Notes: generated by a model from the letters alone, not told the origin. Positions 34,209 through 43,536 are shown, counted from the stretch's first letter. The stretch is DNA of 59,176 bases from JANYJJ01 sp038241115 (GCA_038241115.1 JBBRGA010000002.1:1-59176), one strand, 5' to 3'. Made by a program: numbers and translations.

Positions 34209-35420
34209 TTAGCGAAATTGAGCGGTCGCGAAGTTGGTGAAATTTTGCACCCCGTCGCCGTTGGTGTTCATCGCCGAGGCCGATGGGCAAGCTTGATCGC
34301 CACGAACCACGAGAAAGTTTTGCTCGGCAAGCGAGGTGCTCACGTCGCGATATGCCTCTGGCGATTGAGCCGTGTAGCGGCAGACTTTGAAGTCGCTTGC
34401 CGTGAGGCCGAAGGTCCATCCCTGCGGCAAAAGGTTCAACCGACCAGACCATTGCGCGGGGTTGCCTTTGCCGACAACAACGCAGCGGTAAGCGGTGAAG
34501 CGCTCACCCAGTTCGACCCAATTGCTCACCGCCCAACTTCCGGCTGTGGCGTTCAGCGGAACAGCAGCGCGACGCTGTCTGCCGTCCTCAAAGTAGCTGA
34601 CGGTTTTCATCGATTCGGCACCGCAATTCGCCGGGTGCGGGTAAGGGCCGCCGCTCAGCGTCAATTCGACACCCAGCGCCAAAGGTGCGTCCACCGGTCG
34701 CGCAGCGTCGGGCGGCAAGGCGAGTGAAAACCGCACCTGCCCGCTGAGCAAAACGGCTGCGACGGTGGTGCAGGACGTCAAGTCACCGGCGACGATTTGC
34801 CGAGCTTGGTGATGCACGCCGCTGCAACTGGCCGTGACGCGCCCGCTGAAGTTGTCCAACAGATAGGCCGTTGTTTGGCTGCTGTCGAGTTTGAGCACGC
34901 TACGGCCGTCGCCGAGGTCATGGGCCTGCGTCGGAATGGCGCTGGCACGGCGGTTCACAGGCAGCGCCGCTTGAGTTCGCCGCGCGACTGTCAGCGCCCC
35001 GGTCAATGCGGCAGGCTGTGTGGCGACAACGGACGTGATGACCACCCGCTGCGCCGCGCCGGTGCGATCGAGCCAGCTCACGCTGACTTGCACCGTTTTT
35101 GACGCTGCGGTGCCGTCGGTGACTTGCCTGTCCAGCTGAAAGCTTGCGTTGGCGGCTTCAGGCGTGATGCTGCGGCTGGCGCCTTGTATGTCGGTGGTGT
35201 TCGCCGCACGCAGTTGCTCGATGTCGTTTTGCGCCAGTCGCAGGGCTTCGGTGCGCTGGCGCGAAACGTCGGAGTTCAAGCGCACCGACGACTGAAATTT
35301 GACGAGGCCGACCGCACCCACGGCCACTACCAAAAACGCGATCAATGCTTCGATCAGGCCGACACCGCGAGCTTGCTTTCTGCGCGCTTGCAAATTTCGG
35401 GTTTGATGATGATTCAACAT
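34209..35420 (-). CDS. pilV: Type IV pilus minor pilin PilV-like, unusually long
   Basis: 403 residues. The prepilin-peptidase site is G-VGLIEALIAFLVV (cleavage near residue 19) with the conserved Glu at +5, followed by the N-terminal helix with RTEALRLAQNDIEQLR, typical of PilV. Known PilV proteins are usually under 200 residues; here about 200 extra residues follow, containing several Cys and beta-rich stretches. It lies 3 nt after pilX. The extra domain may be a tip-exposed module, but I recognise no fold. Confidence 0.8.
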   Translation of the reverse strand: MLNHHQTRNLQARRKQARGVGLIEALIAFLVVAVGAVGLVKFQSSVRLNSDVSRQRTEALRLAQNDIEQLRAANTTDIQGASRSITPEAANASFQLDRQVTDGTAASKTVQVSVSWLDRTGAAQRVVITSVVATQPAALTGALTVARRTQAALPVNRRASAIPTQAHDLGDGRSVLKLDSSQTTAYLLDNFSGRVTASCSGVHHQARQIVAGDLTSCTTVAAVLLSGQVRFSLALPPDAARPVDAPLALGVELTLSGGPYPHPANCGAESMKTVSYFEDGRQRRAAVPLNATAGSWAVSNWVELGERFTAYRCVVVGKGNPAQWSGRLNLLPQGWTFGLTASDFKVCRYTAQSPEAYRDVSTSLAEQNFLVVRGDQACPSASAMNTNGDGVQNFTNFATAQFR

Positions 35421-35423
35421 GAT

Positions 35424-36752
35424 TCAGAAATCCTTCCAGCTGCCAGCCACGCGCGCGAAGCTGCCGCTGGTGGTGGTCAGCGTTTGCAGCACGGCGGCGT
35501 CAAAAATCAAATCTGCTGCGTTGTTGCCGCCGTAATGGGATGACGAAGTGACGGCCCCTGTGACTCGGCCTGCGCCGGTGCTGTCGGCACTCCATTCGAC
35601 CTTTGACGCATGCAGCAGTCCGTGAATTTGCACGCCGCCGATCAGGCTGGCGATGCCGCCGACGATCAGCACGACCGGCCGAGCTGCGCTGCCCAGAGAC
35701 AACGGGCCACTCAAGCGCAAGTCGCCCTCTGCCCACAACAACAATGCTCCATCGGTCGCGGCCAGGGCGTCGAGCACGGCCGCATTGCAATCTGTTTTGC
35801 AGTCCATTTTCTGCACCACGCTCTGCGCGCGCCACGTGGCTGGGTCTGCGCCAAAAAGCTGGCTGAAAAACCGTGCTTCGCTCAAGTTGCTCAAACTCGT
35901 GTCTTGCTCAATGACCGCTGTGGACGTGATGCCACCCGCTGTTGTTCCGATGCGTGCGTTCGCAGCCAACACATTGCCGCCTGCTTGCACCGCTGCACCT
36001 GCGGACGTGGTGTTGGCACGGTGCAAGCCGAGTGCCGCGCTGGTGCTGACGTTGCCCACCACCGTGAGTGGGGCCGTAGGTGGGCTGGCCAAACCGCTGA
36101 CCAGGGCAAGCATTTGTTGAACCTGCGCGGTGGCGTCTGCTTTGGCCTGTACGTTGACATTCACACCGATGCCCGGTTGGCACGCGCCCGCGTGGCTGGT
36201 GCAGCCTTGGGCAATCACGCGAAGCTGACCTGGCGTGCTGACAGGCAGCAGCGTGACGACGAAGGCCGGTGGTGCGCCGTCTGAATTTGTCGAGCTCGTG
36301 GCCGCGCCCATCGCCACGAGGGGGTGCCCGCCGGCAGGGCAGCTGCAATCCCAACCCTGAGCTTGTGAAGTGTTGCGGACGCACATGGCTTGCATCGGCA
36401 ACGGCAGGCCGGCTTGAGTCCACGTGCGCGGCGTGTACGCGCCGGTATTGACGTCGACACTCAAGTAACGGGCGCGAAAACTTTGCGCCGATGCATCTGT
36501 GCTGGGCTGGCAATCGCTGCCCAATTTGGCGGGATTGTTGAGCTGCGCGGTGGCCCACTCCAGCCCAGCTTCAGCCGCTTCAAACGCCTGCGCAGCTTGC
36601 ACTTGGTTGGCAGCAAGGCGTTGCTCGAGTGCCATGTTGCGATTTAAAAAGTACGCAGCCAGCGTCATCGCAAACATCAACACCAGACTGACCATCAGCG
36701 TGGCAGCGCCGCGCTGCCTCGTGCGGCCGTGACTCATTGAACAAATATTCAT
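35424..36752 (-). CDS. pilX: Type IV pilus minor pilin PilX-like, unusually long
   Basis: 442 residues from ATG 36752, which overlaps the pilW stop (ATGA) and has GGAAGG 8 nt upstream. The N-terminal part matches PilX_N: RGAATLMVSLVLMF, then RNMALEQRLAANQVQAAQAFEAAEAGLEW. There is no +5 Glu, as in other PilX proteins. PilX is usually near 200 residues. The C-terminal half has a repetitive Gly/Ala/Thr-rich region resembling a beta-helix (GPLSLGSAARPVVLIVGG, then GGVQIHGLLHAS). Candidate pilus-tip or initiation-complex subunit. Confidence 0.8.
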   Translation of the reverse strand: MNICSMSHGRTRQRGAATLMVSLVLMFAMTLAAYFLNRNMALEQRLAANQVQAAQAFEAAEAGLEWATAQLNNPAKLGSDCQPSTDASAQSFRARYLSVDVNTGAYTPRTWTQAGLPLPMQAMCVRNTSQAQGWDCSCPAGGHPLVAMGAATSSTNSDGAPPAFVVTLLPVSTPGQLRVIAQGCTSHAGACQPGIGVNVNVQAKADATAQVQQMLALVSGLASPPTAPLTVVGNVSTSAALGLHRANTTSAGAAVQAGGNVLAANARIGTTAGGITSTAVIEQDTSLSNLSEARFFSQLFGADPATWRAQSVVQKMDCKTDCNAAVLDALAATDGALLLWAEGDLRLSGPLSLGSAARPVVLIVGGIASLIGGVQIHGLLHASKVEWSADSTGAGRVTGAVTSSSHYGGNNAADLIFDAAVLQTLTTTSGSFARVAGSWKDF

Positions 36753-37498
36753 GTCGAGCACCTTCCCGTGATGGCGTCGTTGCGCAGCCGCACCTGGTTT
36801 TCAACGTTTCGAATCACTTTGATGTCGGTGACTGAGCGGCCTGTCAGGGCGACAACCAAGCTGCGCAGCTGCTGTTTTGGTGGGCAGACGGCGGCTGTTG
36901 AATCTGCCGCCGAGCAAGCTGTGGGGCACATGCTGTCGAGCGACACGCTTTGCACCGAGGGAGTCACTGTGAACGAGGTGATGGTCACGGTGTTGGCGTC
37001 GGTCAGAGCTTGCCAATTGGCGCCGCTGTTGCCGCCACCGAGCAAGAATTCAACAACCCCGGCGCGCAAGCGAAATCCGAATTGCTCGTTGTTGTCGACT
37101 GAGTTGTTTTCGGCGCCGTCGCGTGAAAAATTGAAGGCGACTTGGTTGGACGCGATGGTCACGAAGGCATACGGGTTGACCACGGCTCCTTCGGTGTCTC
37201 GCTGCCACACACCCGCGCTGGCGTTGCCCCAATGGCCCGCGCGGCGCAGGTCACGGCCAATCAGGTCGACCGCGCTGCGCAGGTCTTGCATCAAGCGAAG
37301 CTCAACTTGCACCGATCGACTTTCGCGCAATTGGTGACCGAACAAGCTCAACGCGGCCGCGATGACGATCAAGCTGATGGCGATGGCGACCATCAGCTCG
37401 ATCAGCGACAGGCCGCGTTGAGTGCGCACATGGGGTCTTGCCGGCAAGAATTTGGTTGACGCGGTTGAAGCGGCTGCTACGGTCATGGACGTGGACAT
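36749..37498 (-). CDS. pilW: Type IV pilus minor pilin PilW-like
   Basis: 249 residues from ATG 37498, which shares one base with the pilE stop (TGATG). Prepilin cleavage site in QRG-LSLIELMVAIAISL, with Glu at +5, followed by the DLRSAVDLIGRDLRRAGHWG region typical of PilW. The C-terminal part has paired Cys residues (MCPTACS, VCPPKQ). Part of the minor-pilin operon. Confidence 0.85.
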   Translation of the reverse strand: MSTSMTVAAASTASTKFLPARPHVRTQRGLSLIELMVAIAISLIVIAAALSLFGHQLRESRSVQVELRLMQDLRSAVDLIGRDLRRAGHWGNASAGVWQRDTEGAVVNPYAFVTIASNQVAFNFSRDGAENNSVDNNEQFGFRLRAGVVEFLLGGGNSGANWQALTDANTVTITSFTVTPSVQSVSLDSMCPTACSAADSTAAVCPPKQQLRSLVVALTGRSVTDIKVIRNVENQVRLRNDAITGRCST

Positions 37499-37944
37499 CA
37501 CAAGCTCCAGCAACGTTTGTTGGTGGCTGTGTCGTTGTCAGCGCTGGTGTTGCGACCCGATGCATAGGCCACGTTGGCACCGTCCACCGTCAGTTTCATC
37601 ACGCCGCAGTTGCTGTCTGATCGCTGCGCGCCCGAGGCGGTGGCCAGCACCACAAAACCTGCAGGTGTGGCGTCAGATACGTCCAGCACATAGTGGCCTG
37701 ACGGCGATGTGCTGCGCGTGCCGATGTCGCTCAAATTGCCGTATGCAGCGTTGTTGGCGCGAAAGCGCGACTGTGCCAATTGCACATCCATGAGCGCGAC
37801 CAATGCGTCGGAGCGGCGCACTTTGTTCATTGCGCTTTGGTAGCTGGGAATGGCAATGCTGGAGAGGATGCCAATCAGGGCACAGCAGATGGACATCTCG
37901 ATCAGAGTGAAGCCGCGCCGTTTGATGCTGAGTGAGCTTTTCAT
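37498..37944 (-). CDS. pilE: Type IV pilin protein PilE-like
   Basis: 148 residues. Short basic leader RRG then FTLIEMSICCALIGILSSIAIPSYQ, a class III signal peptide with Glu +5 and the 'IAIPSYQ' hallmark. Ends with a disulfide-region Cys pair (NCGVMKL, KRCW). It could be a minor pilin rather than the main fibre subunit, since it sits among fimT, pilW, pilX and pilV. 15 nt after fimT. Confidence 0.87.
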   Translation of the reverse strand: MKSSLSIKRRGFTLIEMSICCALIGILSSIAIPSYQSAMNKVRRSDALVALMDVQLAQSRFRANNAAYGNLSDIGTRSTSPSGHYVLDVSDATPAGFVVLATASGAQRSDSNCGVMKLTVDGANVAYASGRNTSADNDTATNKRCWSL

Positions 37945-37959
37945 TTGTGACCCCTTCCT

Positions 37960-38529
37960 TCAGCAAGCGCGGTAGCCGGGAACGGAAGCCAGGGCCGCCC
38001 CTGCTTTGGATTGCGGCGAGCAAGACCGAATCCGCCCCATGACGTTGACAACGTGGTGGACCGCCCGTCCGCTTTTCGCCACCACTTTCAAGGTGCCTGT
38101 GGGGGTGCTGGTGCCGTGCAGAGGATCAAACAAAATTGAGCTGACGTTTGCTTGAACCGCGACGTTGTCAGCGCTTGAAAATGCCACTGTTTTGAGATGC
38201 TGAACCGGTGCGATGCAGGCAACGTTGCCGCTGGCGTCGCAGCTGCAGTCGCCATGGTTGCCCGTGTGGGCGACGTAGCAACTGGTTTCATTGCCGCTGT
38301 AAAAGCTGAGGCGAAGCGGTTGGTGGCGCAGCACCGCTTGTTGGCGCACGAATTGAATGTCGGCCTGCAGGTTGCTGGCCACGCCGTCGAGTTTTCGGTT
38401 TTCGATGAGGCCGTCAAAGCTGGGGCTCACCACCGACATCAATACGGCCGCAATGGCTGCAACGACGCTGGTTTCGATCAGCGTGACGCCGCTTTGGGCG
38501 GCGCCTGGAGATGTAAGACGTTTGTGCAT
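37960..38529 (-). CDS. fimT: FimT/PilH-like minor pseudopilin
   Basis: 189 residues from ATG 38529, with GGAG 5 nt upstream; a farther start (38559) is less likely. Cleavage site QSG-VTLIETSVVAAIAAVLM with Glu at +5, then the GspH/FimT helix region ENRKLDGVASNLQADIQFVRQQAV. FimT-type minor pilins take part in pilus assembly and, in some species, in DNA binding for transformation. First gene of the minor-pilin operon. The preceding 127 nt hold short hairpins and T-rich tracts on this strand that may end the glyA-nrdR transcript. Confidence 0.86.
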   Translation of the reverse strand: MHKRLTSPGAAQSGVTLIETSVVAAIAAVLMSVVSPSFDGLIENRKLDGVASNLQADIQFVRQQAVLRHQPLRLSFYSGNETSCYVAHTGNHGDCSCDASGNVACIAPVQHLKTVAFSSADNVAVQANVSSILFDPLHGTSTPTGTLKVVAKSGRAVHHVVNVMGRIRSCSPQSKAGAALASVPGYRAC

Positions 38530-38656
38530 GTGAACTCCGATGTGTGAGTGAATGCACAAACTGTAAAAAAACGTGACGGTTTTCGCGTCCCCCAGAGGAC
38601 GGTTTCTGAACCCATCTTGCGGGTGAACACCCCGATGGGGGAGCTTGAGATGCGAG

Positions 38657-39100
38657 CTAGATGTCCCGAATCAGCTGTCGGAATTCGTCCACATCTTCAA
38701 AGCTGCGGTAGACCGAAGCGAAGCGCACGTAGGCGACTTTGTCTATGCGTTTGAGTTCGCGCATGACAAGCTCGCCCAGCTTGGTGGTCAGTACTTCTTT
38801 GGCGCCGCTGTTGAGCAGCTTGTCTTGGATGCGCTCAAGGGCGGCGTCGATTTGCTCGACGCTGACGGGCCGCTTGCGCAAGGCCAACGTCATGGACGCG
38901 CGCACCTTGCTCATGTCGAACTCTGCGCGGGTGCCGTCTTTTTTGACCACCGAAGGCAGAGCAATTTCGGCGCGCTCATAGGTGGTGAAGCGCTTGTCGC
39001 AGCTTTGGCAGCGCCTGCGACGGCGCACCACATCGCCCTCGTCCGATTCGCGGGTTTCAGCGACCTGCGTGTCCATGTGACTGCAAAAAGGGCAGCGCAT
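38657..39100 (-). CDS. nrdR: Transcriptional repressor NrdR
   Basis: 147 residues. Zinc ribbon C3-C6 and C31-C34 (MRCPFC, CQSCDKRFTTYER), then an ATP-cone (VVKKDGTRAEFDMSKVRASM). Senses ATP/dATP and represses ribonucleotide reductase genes through NrdR boxes. It follows glyA by 52 nt, a conserved betaproteobacterial pair. Confidence 0.96.
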   Translation of the reverse strand: MRCPFCSHMDTQVAETRESDEGDVVRRRRRCQSCDKRFTTYERAEIALPSVVKKDGTRAEFDMSKVRASMTLALRKRPVSVEQIDAALERIQDKLLNSGAKEVLTTKLGELVMRELKRIDKVAYVRFASVYRSFEDVDEFRQLIRDI

Positions 39101-39152
39101 GACTCAACTCCCTAAGACGCGGGACGTGGTCATCCCGCGCGCTGATGTCGAA

Positions 39153-40403
39153 TTAACGGTAAACAGGGAAGTCCTTGGTCAACATGGCCACTTTGGCGCG
39201 GACGGCGCTGAGGTTGGCCTCGTCGGTGGGCTTGTCCAGCACGTCGGCAATCAGATTGGCGGTCATGATGGATTCAGTTTCCTTAAAACCTCGTGTCGTC
39301 AAGGCGGGAGTTCCCAGTCGAATTCCGCTGGTCACCATGGCCTTTTGAGGGTCGTTGGGAATGCCGTTTTTGTTGCAGGTCATGTGCGCCGCGCCGAGCA
39401 CGTTTTCGGCTTCTTTGCCGGTCAAGCCTTTCGGGCGCAAATCGACCAGCATCAGGTGAGACTCGGTGCGCCCGCTGACGATGCGCAGGCCGCGCTGCAT
39501 CAGCGTTTCGGCCATCACCACCGCATTCTTCACCACTTGCGCTTGGTAATCCTTGAATTCAGGCGTCAGCGCTTCTTTGAAGGCGACCGCTTTGGCCGCA
39601 ATCACGTGCATCAGCGGGCCACCCTGGATGCCCGGGAATATCGCGCTGTTCATTTTTTTGGCAAGGCCTTCGTCGTTCATCAAGATGATGCCGCCGCGCG
39701 GGCCGCGCAAACCTTTGTGGGTGGTGGAAGTCACCACATCGGCAAACGGGGTGGGGTTGGGGTACACGCCGCCGGCGATCAGGCCGGAGTAGTGGGCCAT
39801 GTCCACCAAAAAGTAGGCGCCAATGTCTTTGGCGACTTTGGCAAAGCGCTCGAAGTCGATGTGCAAGCTGTAGGCCGATGCACCGGCAATTATGAGCTTG
39901 GGTTTGTGCTCACGCGCCAGGCGTTCCATCGCGTCGTAGTCGATTTCTTCGCTGGGTGTGAGGCCGTAGCTGACCACGTTGAACCACTTGCCGCTCATGT
40001 TCAGCGGCATGCCGTGGGTGAGGTGGCCGCCTTCGGCCAAGCTCATGCCCATGATGGTGTCGCCGGGTTGCAGCAGTGCGAAGAAAACCGCTTGGTTGGC
40101 CTGCGAGCCGGAGTTGGGTTGCACGTTGGCGTAGGCGGCACCGAACAATTGCTTGACGCGGTCGATTGCCAATTGCTCAGCCATGTCGACAAATTCACAG
40201 CCACCGTAATAGCGCTTGCCTGGGTAGCCTTCGGCGTATTTGTTGGTGAGCTGGCTGCCCTGCGCTTGCATGACAGCAGGGGATGCGTAATTTTCAGACG
40301 CAATCAGCTCGATGTGATCTTCCTGGCGTTGGTTTTCGCTCTGGATCACAGACCAAAGTTCGGGGTCGGTGTGGGCAATGGTCGAAATGCTGCGGTCGAA
40401 CAT
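39153..40403 (-). CDS. glyA: Serine hydroxymethyltransferase
   Basis: 416 residues. The PLP lysine is K230 in TTHKGLRGPRGG; IELIASENYASPAV and YPGKRYYGGCE are the usual N-terminal signatures. Interconverts serine and glycine with tetrahydrofolate. The upstream 274 nt, between the transglycosylase and glyA, hold no gene; an AGGA lies 11 nt before ATG. I find no glycine or SAM riboswitch there. Confidence 0.97.
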   Translation of the reverse strand: MFDRSISTIAHTDPELWSVIQSENQRQEDHIELIASENYASPAVMQAQGSQLTNKYAEGYPGKRYYGGCEFVDMAEQLAIDRVKQLFGAAYANVQPNSGSQANQAVFFALLQPGDTIMGMSLAEGGHLTHGMPLNMSGKWFNVVSYGLTPSEEIDYDAMERLAREHKPKLIIAGASAYSLHIDFERFAKVAKDIGAYFLVDMAHYSGLIAGGVYPNPTPFADVVTSTTHKGLRGPRGGIILMNDEGLAKKMNSAIFPGIQGGPLMHVIAAKAVAFKEALTPEFKDYQAQVVKNAVVMAETLMQRGLRIVSGRTESHLMLVDLRPKGLTGKEAENVLGAAHMTCNKNGIPNDPQKAMVTSGIRLGTPALTTRGFKETESIMTANLIADVLDKPTDEANLSAVRAKVAMLTKDFPVYR

Positions 40404-40677
40404 GATGTGGCAGTCCTGTGACGGATACGACCCGATTCAATTTGTCAGAACAAATGAAGGGCTGCCCAGGCGAGCGGCTGAAGCGGTGCGTCGTTCAGAT
40501 CGGAAACATCGCACCGTCTGCGCTTCCCGGTGGTTGACCACCTCAGAACGGGCCGCTGCCCGCTCTTATCGCCAGTCGCGCAGAGCCCGAAAGTGTAGCG
40601 CTCGGTGCCGCTTTCGACGCGGCTGGGCGTTCAGCGGCGTGTTCGGTGCGTGTTTGGTGTGTGTTTGGTAGGGGAGC

Positions 40678-41670
40678 TCAGTTCACGTCCCGGGTCACAG
40701 CGCGGGACATGAAGGCAATTTGCTCGGCGCTCGGCTTGACCTCGGTTTTTGTCGGAACTGCTTCTGGGTCGGGTTTAAGTCGCGCAGCTTCAACGTTTGA
40801 GGATGAAGCCGTTGATCCAGAACCAACCAGTGCGGCGGGCGCAGACGGCGGTGCAAACGAAGAAGCGTTGACTGCGACCGTTTTGCCGCTGGCTACCATG
40901 CGAAGGTGGTTTTGCTCGGTCAGCACGCGAGCCGCGTAGCCGCCATCTTCGGCCAGATTTCCGGCCCCTACGTAAAACTTCAAGCCCGCTTCCAGGCTTC
41001 CTGCGCGGGCGATGCATTCTTTGAGCACCTGGACACCCACTCGCAAGTTGGTTACCGGGTCGAAGGCCGCAAAGGTGCCACCGAACGCCTCGTATTTTTG
41101 GTCGTGAACCTGTGTCATGACTTGCATCAAGCCTTGCGCGCCGACGTGGCTCTGAGCAAACGGGTTGAAGCTTGACTCGATGGCCATGATCGCCAGGATC
41201 AAGGTTGGATCCAGCTTCACGCGGTCACCCACGTACCACGCTTCCTTGACCAGACGGCTGATGGGCTCCGGTGCGACCCGATAACGTTTGGATATCCAGT
41301 GAGCCACCAGCGATTGCTGACGGTTCAATTCCTTGGGGTCTGACGCCGTAGCGCGCGCGATGGCGTCCGGCTCGCTCAACTCAGCGGCGAGTTTTACATC
41401 GGGCTCTGTGCGCGCCTCTTGGCGCGCCTGCAACCATCCCAAGGTGCTGGCTTCGATTTCATGGCGCAGATCGGTGCGGCTGCTGATGAACAGCAACCCG
41501 CCCACCACCACCAAACCCAGCACGGCGAAGGTGTTGTGGCTGACTTCCAGCAGGCCGTTGCCGGTATCGCGAGCAAAAACCTTGGCGGCGATCCGTGTGG
41601 TGCGCGCGATTTGCAGCAAATCTGCGAAAGAAGCCCTGAGGAAAAGCTTGAGAGCATCAAGGTTTGTCAT
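40678..41670 (-). CDS. Lytic transglycosylase (SLT domain), membrane anchored
   Basis: 330 residues from ATG 41670, with AGG about 6 nt upstream. One hydrophobic segment at about residues 46-63 acts as signal anchor, and the SLT domain occupies about 145-260: LILAIMAIESSFNPFAQS carries the catalytic Glu, then GAQGLMQVM and GLKFYVGAGN. Cleaves peptidoglycan between MurNAc and GlcNAc to anhydro products in the periplasm. The C-terminus is a Pro/Ala/Ser tail. Divergent from ubiD. Confidence 0.88.
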   Translation of the reverse strand: MTNLDALKLFLRASFADLLQIARTTRIAAKVFARDTGNGLLEVSHNTFAVLGLVVVGGLLFISSRTDLRHEIEASTLGWLQARQEARTEPDVKLAAELSEPDAIARATASDPKELNRQQSLVAHWISKRYRVAPEPISRLVKEAWYVGDRVKLDPTLILAIMAIESSFNPFAQSHVGAQGLMQVMTQVHDQKYEAFGGTFAAFDPVTNLRVGVQVLKECIARAGSLEAGLKFYVGAGNLAEDGGYAARVLTEQNHLRMVASGKTVAVNASSFAPPSAPAALVGSGSTASSSNVEAARLKPDPEAVPTKTEVKPSAEQIAFMSRAVTRDVN

Positions 41671-41808
41671 GGTGTACCTGTCATGCATCAATGAAAACGG
41701 CGATGCGCGCGGTCTTCAAGGTGGCGGGGATAATTATGTGGACGGCTGCGGCCCGTGGAGGTTAAAGGCACGATGCACGCCAGCGGAACGGTCATTGACT
41801 GGTTTTTA

Positions 41809-41830
41809 GGGCGGTGAACGTTCACCGCCC
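41809..41830. promoter_or_regulatory. 22-bp perfect palindrome, operator-like
   Basis: Two 11-bp arms, GGGCGGTGAAC and GTTCACCGCCC, meet with no spacer. No T-run lies 3' of it on either strand (the T-run is upstream on the plus strand), so it is not a standard terminator. It is in the divergent region between the transglycosylase and ubiD genes, downstream of the predicted minus-strand start near 41863. Confidence 0.75.
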
Positions 41831-41870
41831 GGCGACTTCGGGTTCACCCGTAGTACAGCAATTTCGGGCG

Positions 41871-41900
41871 ATTCTAGAAAAGCTTTTCATAACTGGTCAA
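41871..41900 (-). promoter_or_regulatory. Sigma-70 promoter toward the lytic transglycosylase gene
   Basis: On the minus strand TTGACC (41895-41900), 18-nt spacer, TAGAAT (41871-41876). The spacer contains a 12-bp palindrome, GAAAAGCTTTTC (41877-41888). Predicted start about 41863, leader about 190 nt. Confidence 0.6.
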
Positions 41901-41933
41901 GCCTATCAAACACATGTCTAATTACTTTTTAAT

Positions 41934-43511
41934 ATGAAATATCGGGATTTGCGCGACTTTATGACAGGTTTAGAAAAGAGGGGCGAGCTCAAAAGGGTCG
42001 CAGAGCCAGTGTCTGCGCGGCTCGAGATGACCTCTGTCAGCGACCGAGTGCTGCGCGCGGCTGGCCCGGCTCTGTGGTTCGAGAACCCGGTCGGTTACAA
42101 AAAAGAAGGAAATATGTCGGCTCTGACCAATCTGTTTGGCACGCCCAAGCGGGTGGCGCTGGGCATGGGCGCGGCAGAGGTGAGCGAATTGCGAGATGTT
42201 GGCCGCGTGCTGGCCAGCCTGAAGGAACCTGAACCGCCCAAAGGCTTGAAAGATGCCGGCCGCTTGTTACATATGGTGAAGTCGCTGTGGGACATGAAAC
42301 CCGCTGTAGTGCGCAGCGCGCCCTGTCAAGAAGTGTTGCTGCAAGGCAGCGAGGTGGATTTGGGCTTGCTGCCGGTGCAAACCTGCTGGCCGGGTGACGC
42401 CGGGCCGCTGATTACTTGGGGCTTGGTGATCACACGCGGGCCACAAAGTGGGCTGAATCCGCGCAAGCGGCAGAACTTGGGCATCTACAGACAGCAGGTG
42501 ATTTCGCGAGATCAAGTCATCATGCGCTGGCTCGCACATCGCGGCGGGGCTTTGGATTTCCGCGAATTTGCACTGGCCAACCCCGGCCAGCCTTTCCCCA
42601 TGGCGGTGGCCCTTGGCGCTGACCCTGCCACCATCTTGGGCGCGGTGACGCCTGTGCCTGACACGTTGTCGGAATACCAATTTGCTGGCCTGTTGCGCGG
42701 CTCAAGAACCGAACTGATCGAGTCTGGCGCGGGAGAGGGCGGCGTCATGTTGCAAGTGCCCGCCAGCGCCGAGATTGTTTTGGAAGGCTGCATTCCGGTT
42801 GCAACGCCGGGATTTGTGGGCGTCAGCGAATTCGGGGTGAAGCTGAAAGAAAAGAGCGGCTATCTGCACGCGCTGGAAGGCCCGTTTGGCGACCACACTG
42901 GCTATTACAACGAGCAAGACTGGTTCCCAGTGTTCGAGATCAAACGCATGACCATGCGGCGCGATCCGATCTATCACTCCACCTACACCGGCAAGCCGCC
43001 TGATGAGCCAGCCATCCTGGGCGTGGCATTGAACGAAGTGTTCGTGCCCATTTTGCAAAAGCAGTTTCCAGAAATCGTCGATTTCTACTTGCCGCCTGAA
43101 GGTTGCAGCTACCGCATGGCGATCGTAAGCATCAAAAAGGCTTACCCCGGCCACGCCAAGCGGCTCATGTTCGGCATTTGGAGTTTTCTCCGCCAATTCA
43201 TGTACACCAAGTTCATTGTCGTGACCGACGACGACGTGGACATCCGCGACTGGCAAGAAGTGATGTGGGCTATCACCACTCGGATGGATCCGGTGCGCGA
43301 CACCACGCTGGTGGAACACACGCCCATCGACTACCTCGACTTTGCGTCACCAGTCAGTGGCCTGGGCGGCAAGATGGGCATGGACGCCACCAACAAGTGG
43401 CCCGGCGAAACCACCCGCGAGTGGGGTCGCACCATTACGATGGATGCGGCGGTCGAGCAAAAAGTCACTGCGATCTTCGACGACATCATGCGTTCCAGCG
43501 CAGTGAAATAA
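41934..43511 (+). CDS. ubiD: UbiD family decarboxylase (4-hydroxy-3-polyprenylbenzoate decarboxylase)
   Basis: 525 residues. Prenyl-FMN-dependent decarboxylase of ubiquinone synthesis. The N-terminus MKYRDLRDFMTGLEKRGELKRV, ENPVGYK, the NLGIYRQQV region and the DVDIRDWQEVMWAITTRMDP stretch match the UbiD of Proteobacteria rather than the aroma-compound decarboxylases. No Shine-Dalgarno sequence precedes ATG; the upstream 30 nt are AT-rich. It needs a UbiX partner, not in this window. Confidence 0.94.
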   Translation: MKYRDLRDFMTGLEKRGELKRVAEPVSARLEMTSVSDRVLRAAGPALWFENPVGYKKEGNMSALTNLFGTPKRVALGMGAAEVSELRDVGRVLASLKEPEPPKGLKDAGRLLHMVKSLWDMKPAVVRSAPCQEVLLQGSEVDLGLLPVQTCWPGDAGPLITWGLVITRGPQSGLNPRKRQNLGIYRQQVISRDQVIMRWLAHRGGALDFREFALANPGQPFPMAVALGADPATILGAVTPVPDTLSEYQFAGLLRGSRTELIESGAGEGGVMLQVPASAEIVLEGCIPVATPGFVGVSEFGVKLKEKSGYLHALEGPFGDHTGYYNEQDWFPVFEIKRMTMRRDPIYHSTYTGKPPDEPAILGVALNEVFVPILQKQFPEIVDFYLPPEGCSYRMAIVSIKKAYPGHAKRLMFGIWSFLRQFMYTKFIVVTDDDVDIRDWQEVMWAITTRMDPVRDTTLVEHTPIDYLDFASPVSGLGGKMGMDATNKWPGETTREWGRTITMDAAVEQKVTAIFDDIMRSSAVK

Positions 43512-43536
43512 GCAGTTTCAGAATAAAACTGGCTTT

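Noticed and set aside
39099..40421. Long plus-strand open frame opposite glyA (440 codons)
   Set aside because: glyA is certain on the other strand. The plus frame has His/Val/Gly-rich composition typical of a GC-rich antisense shadow, with no domain.
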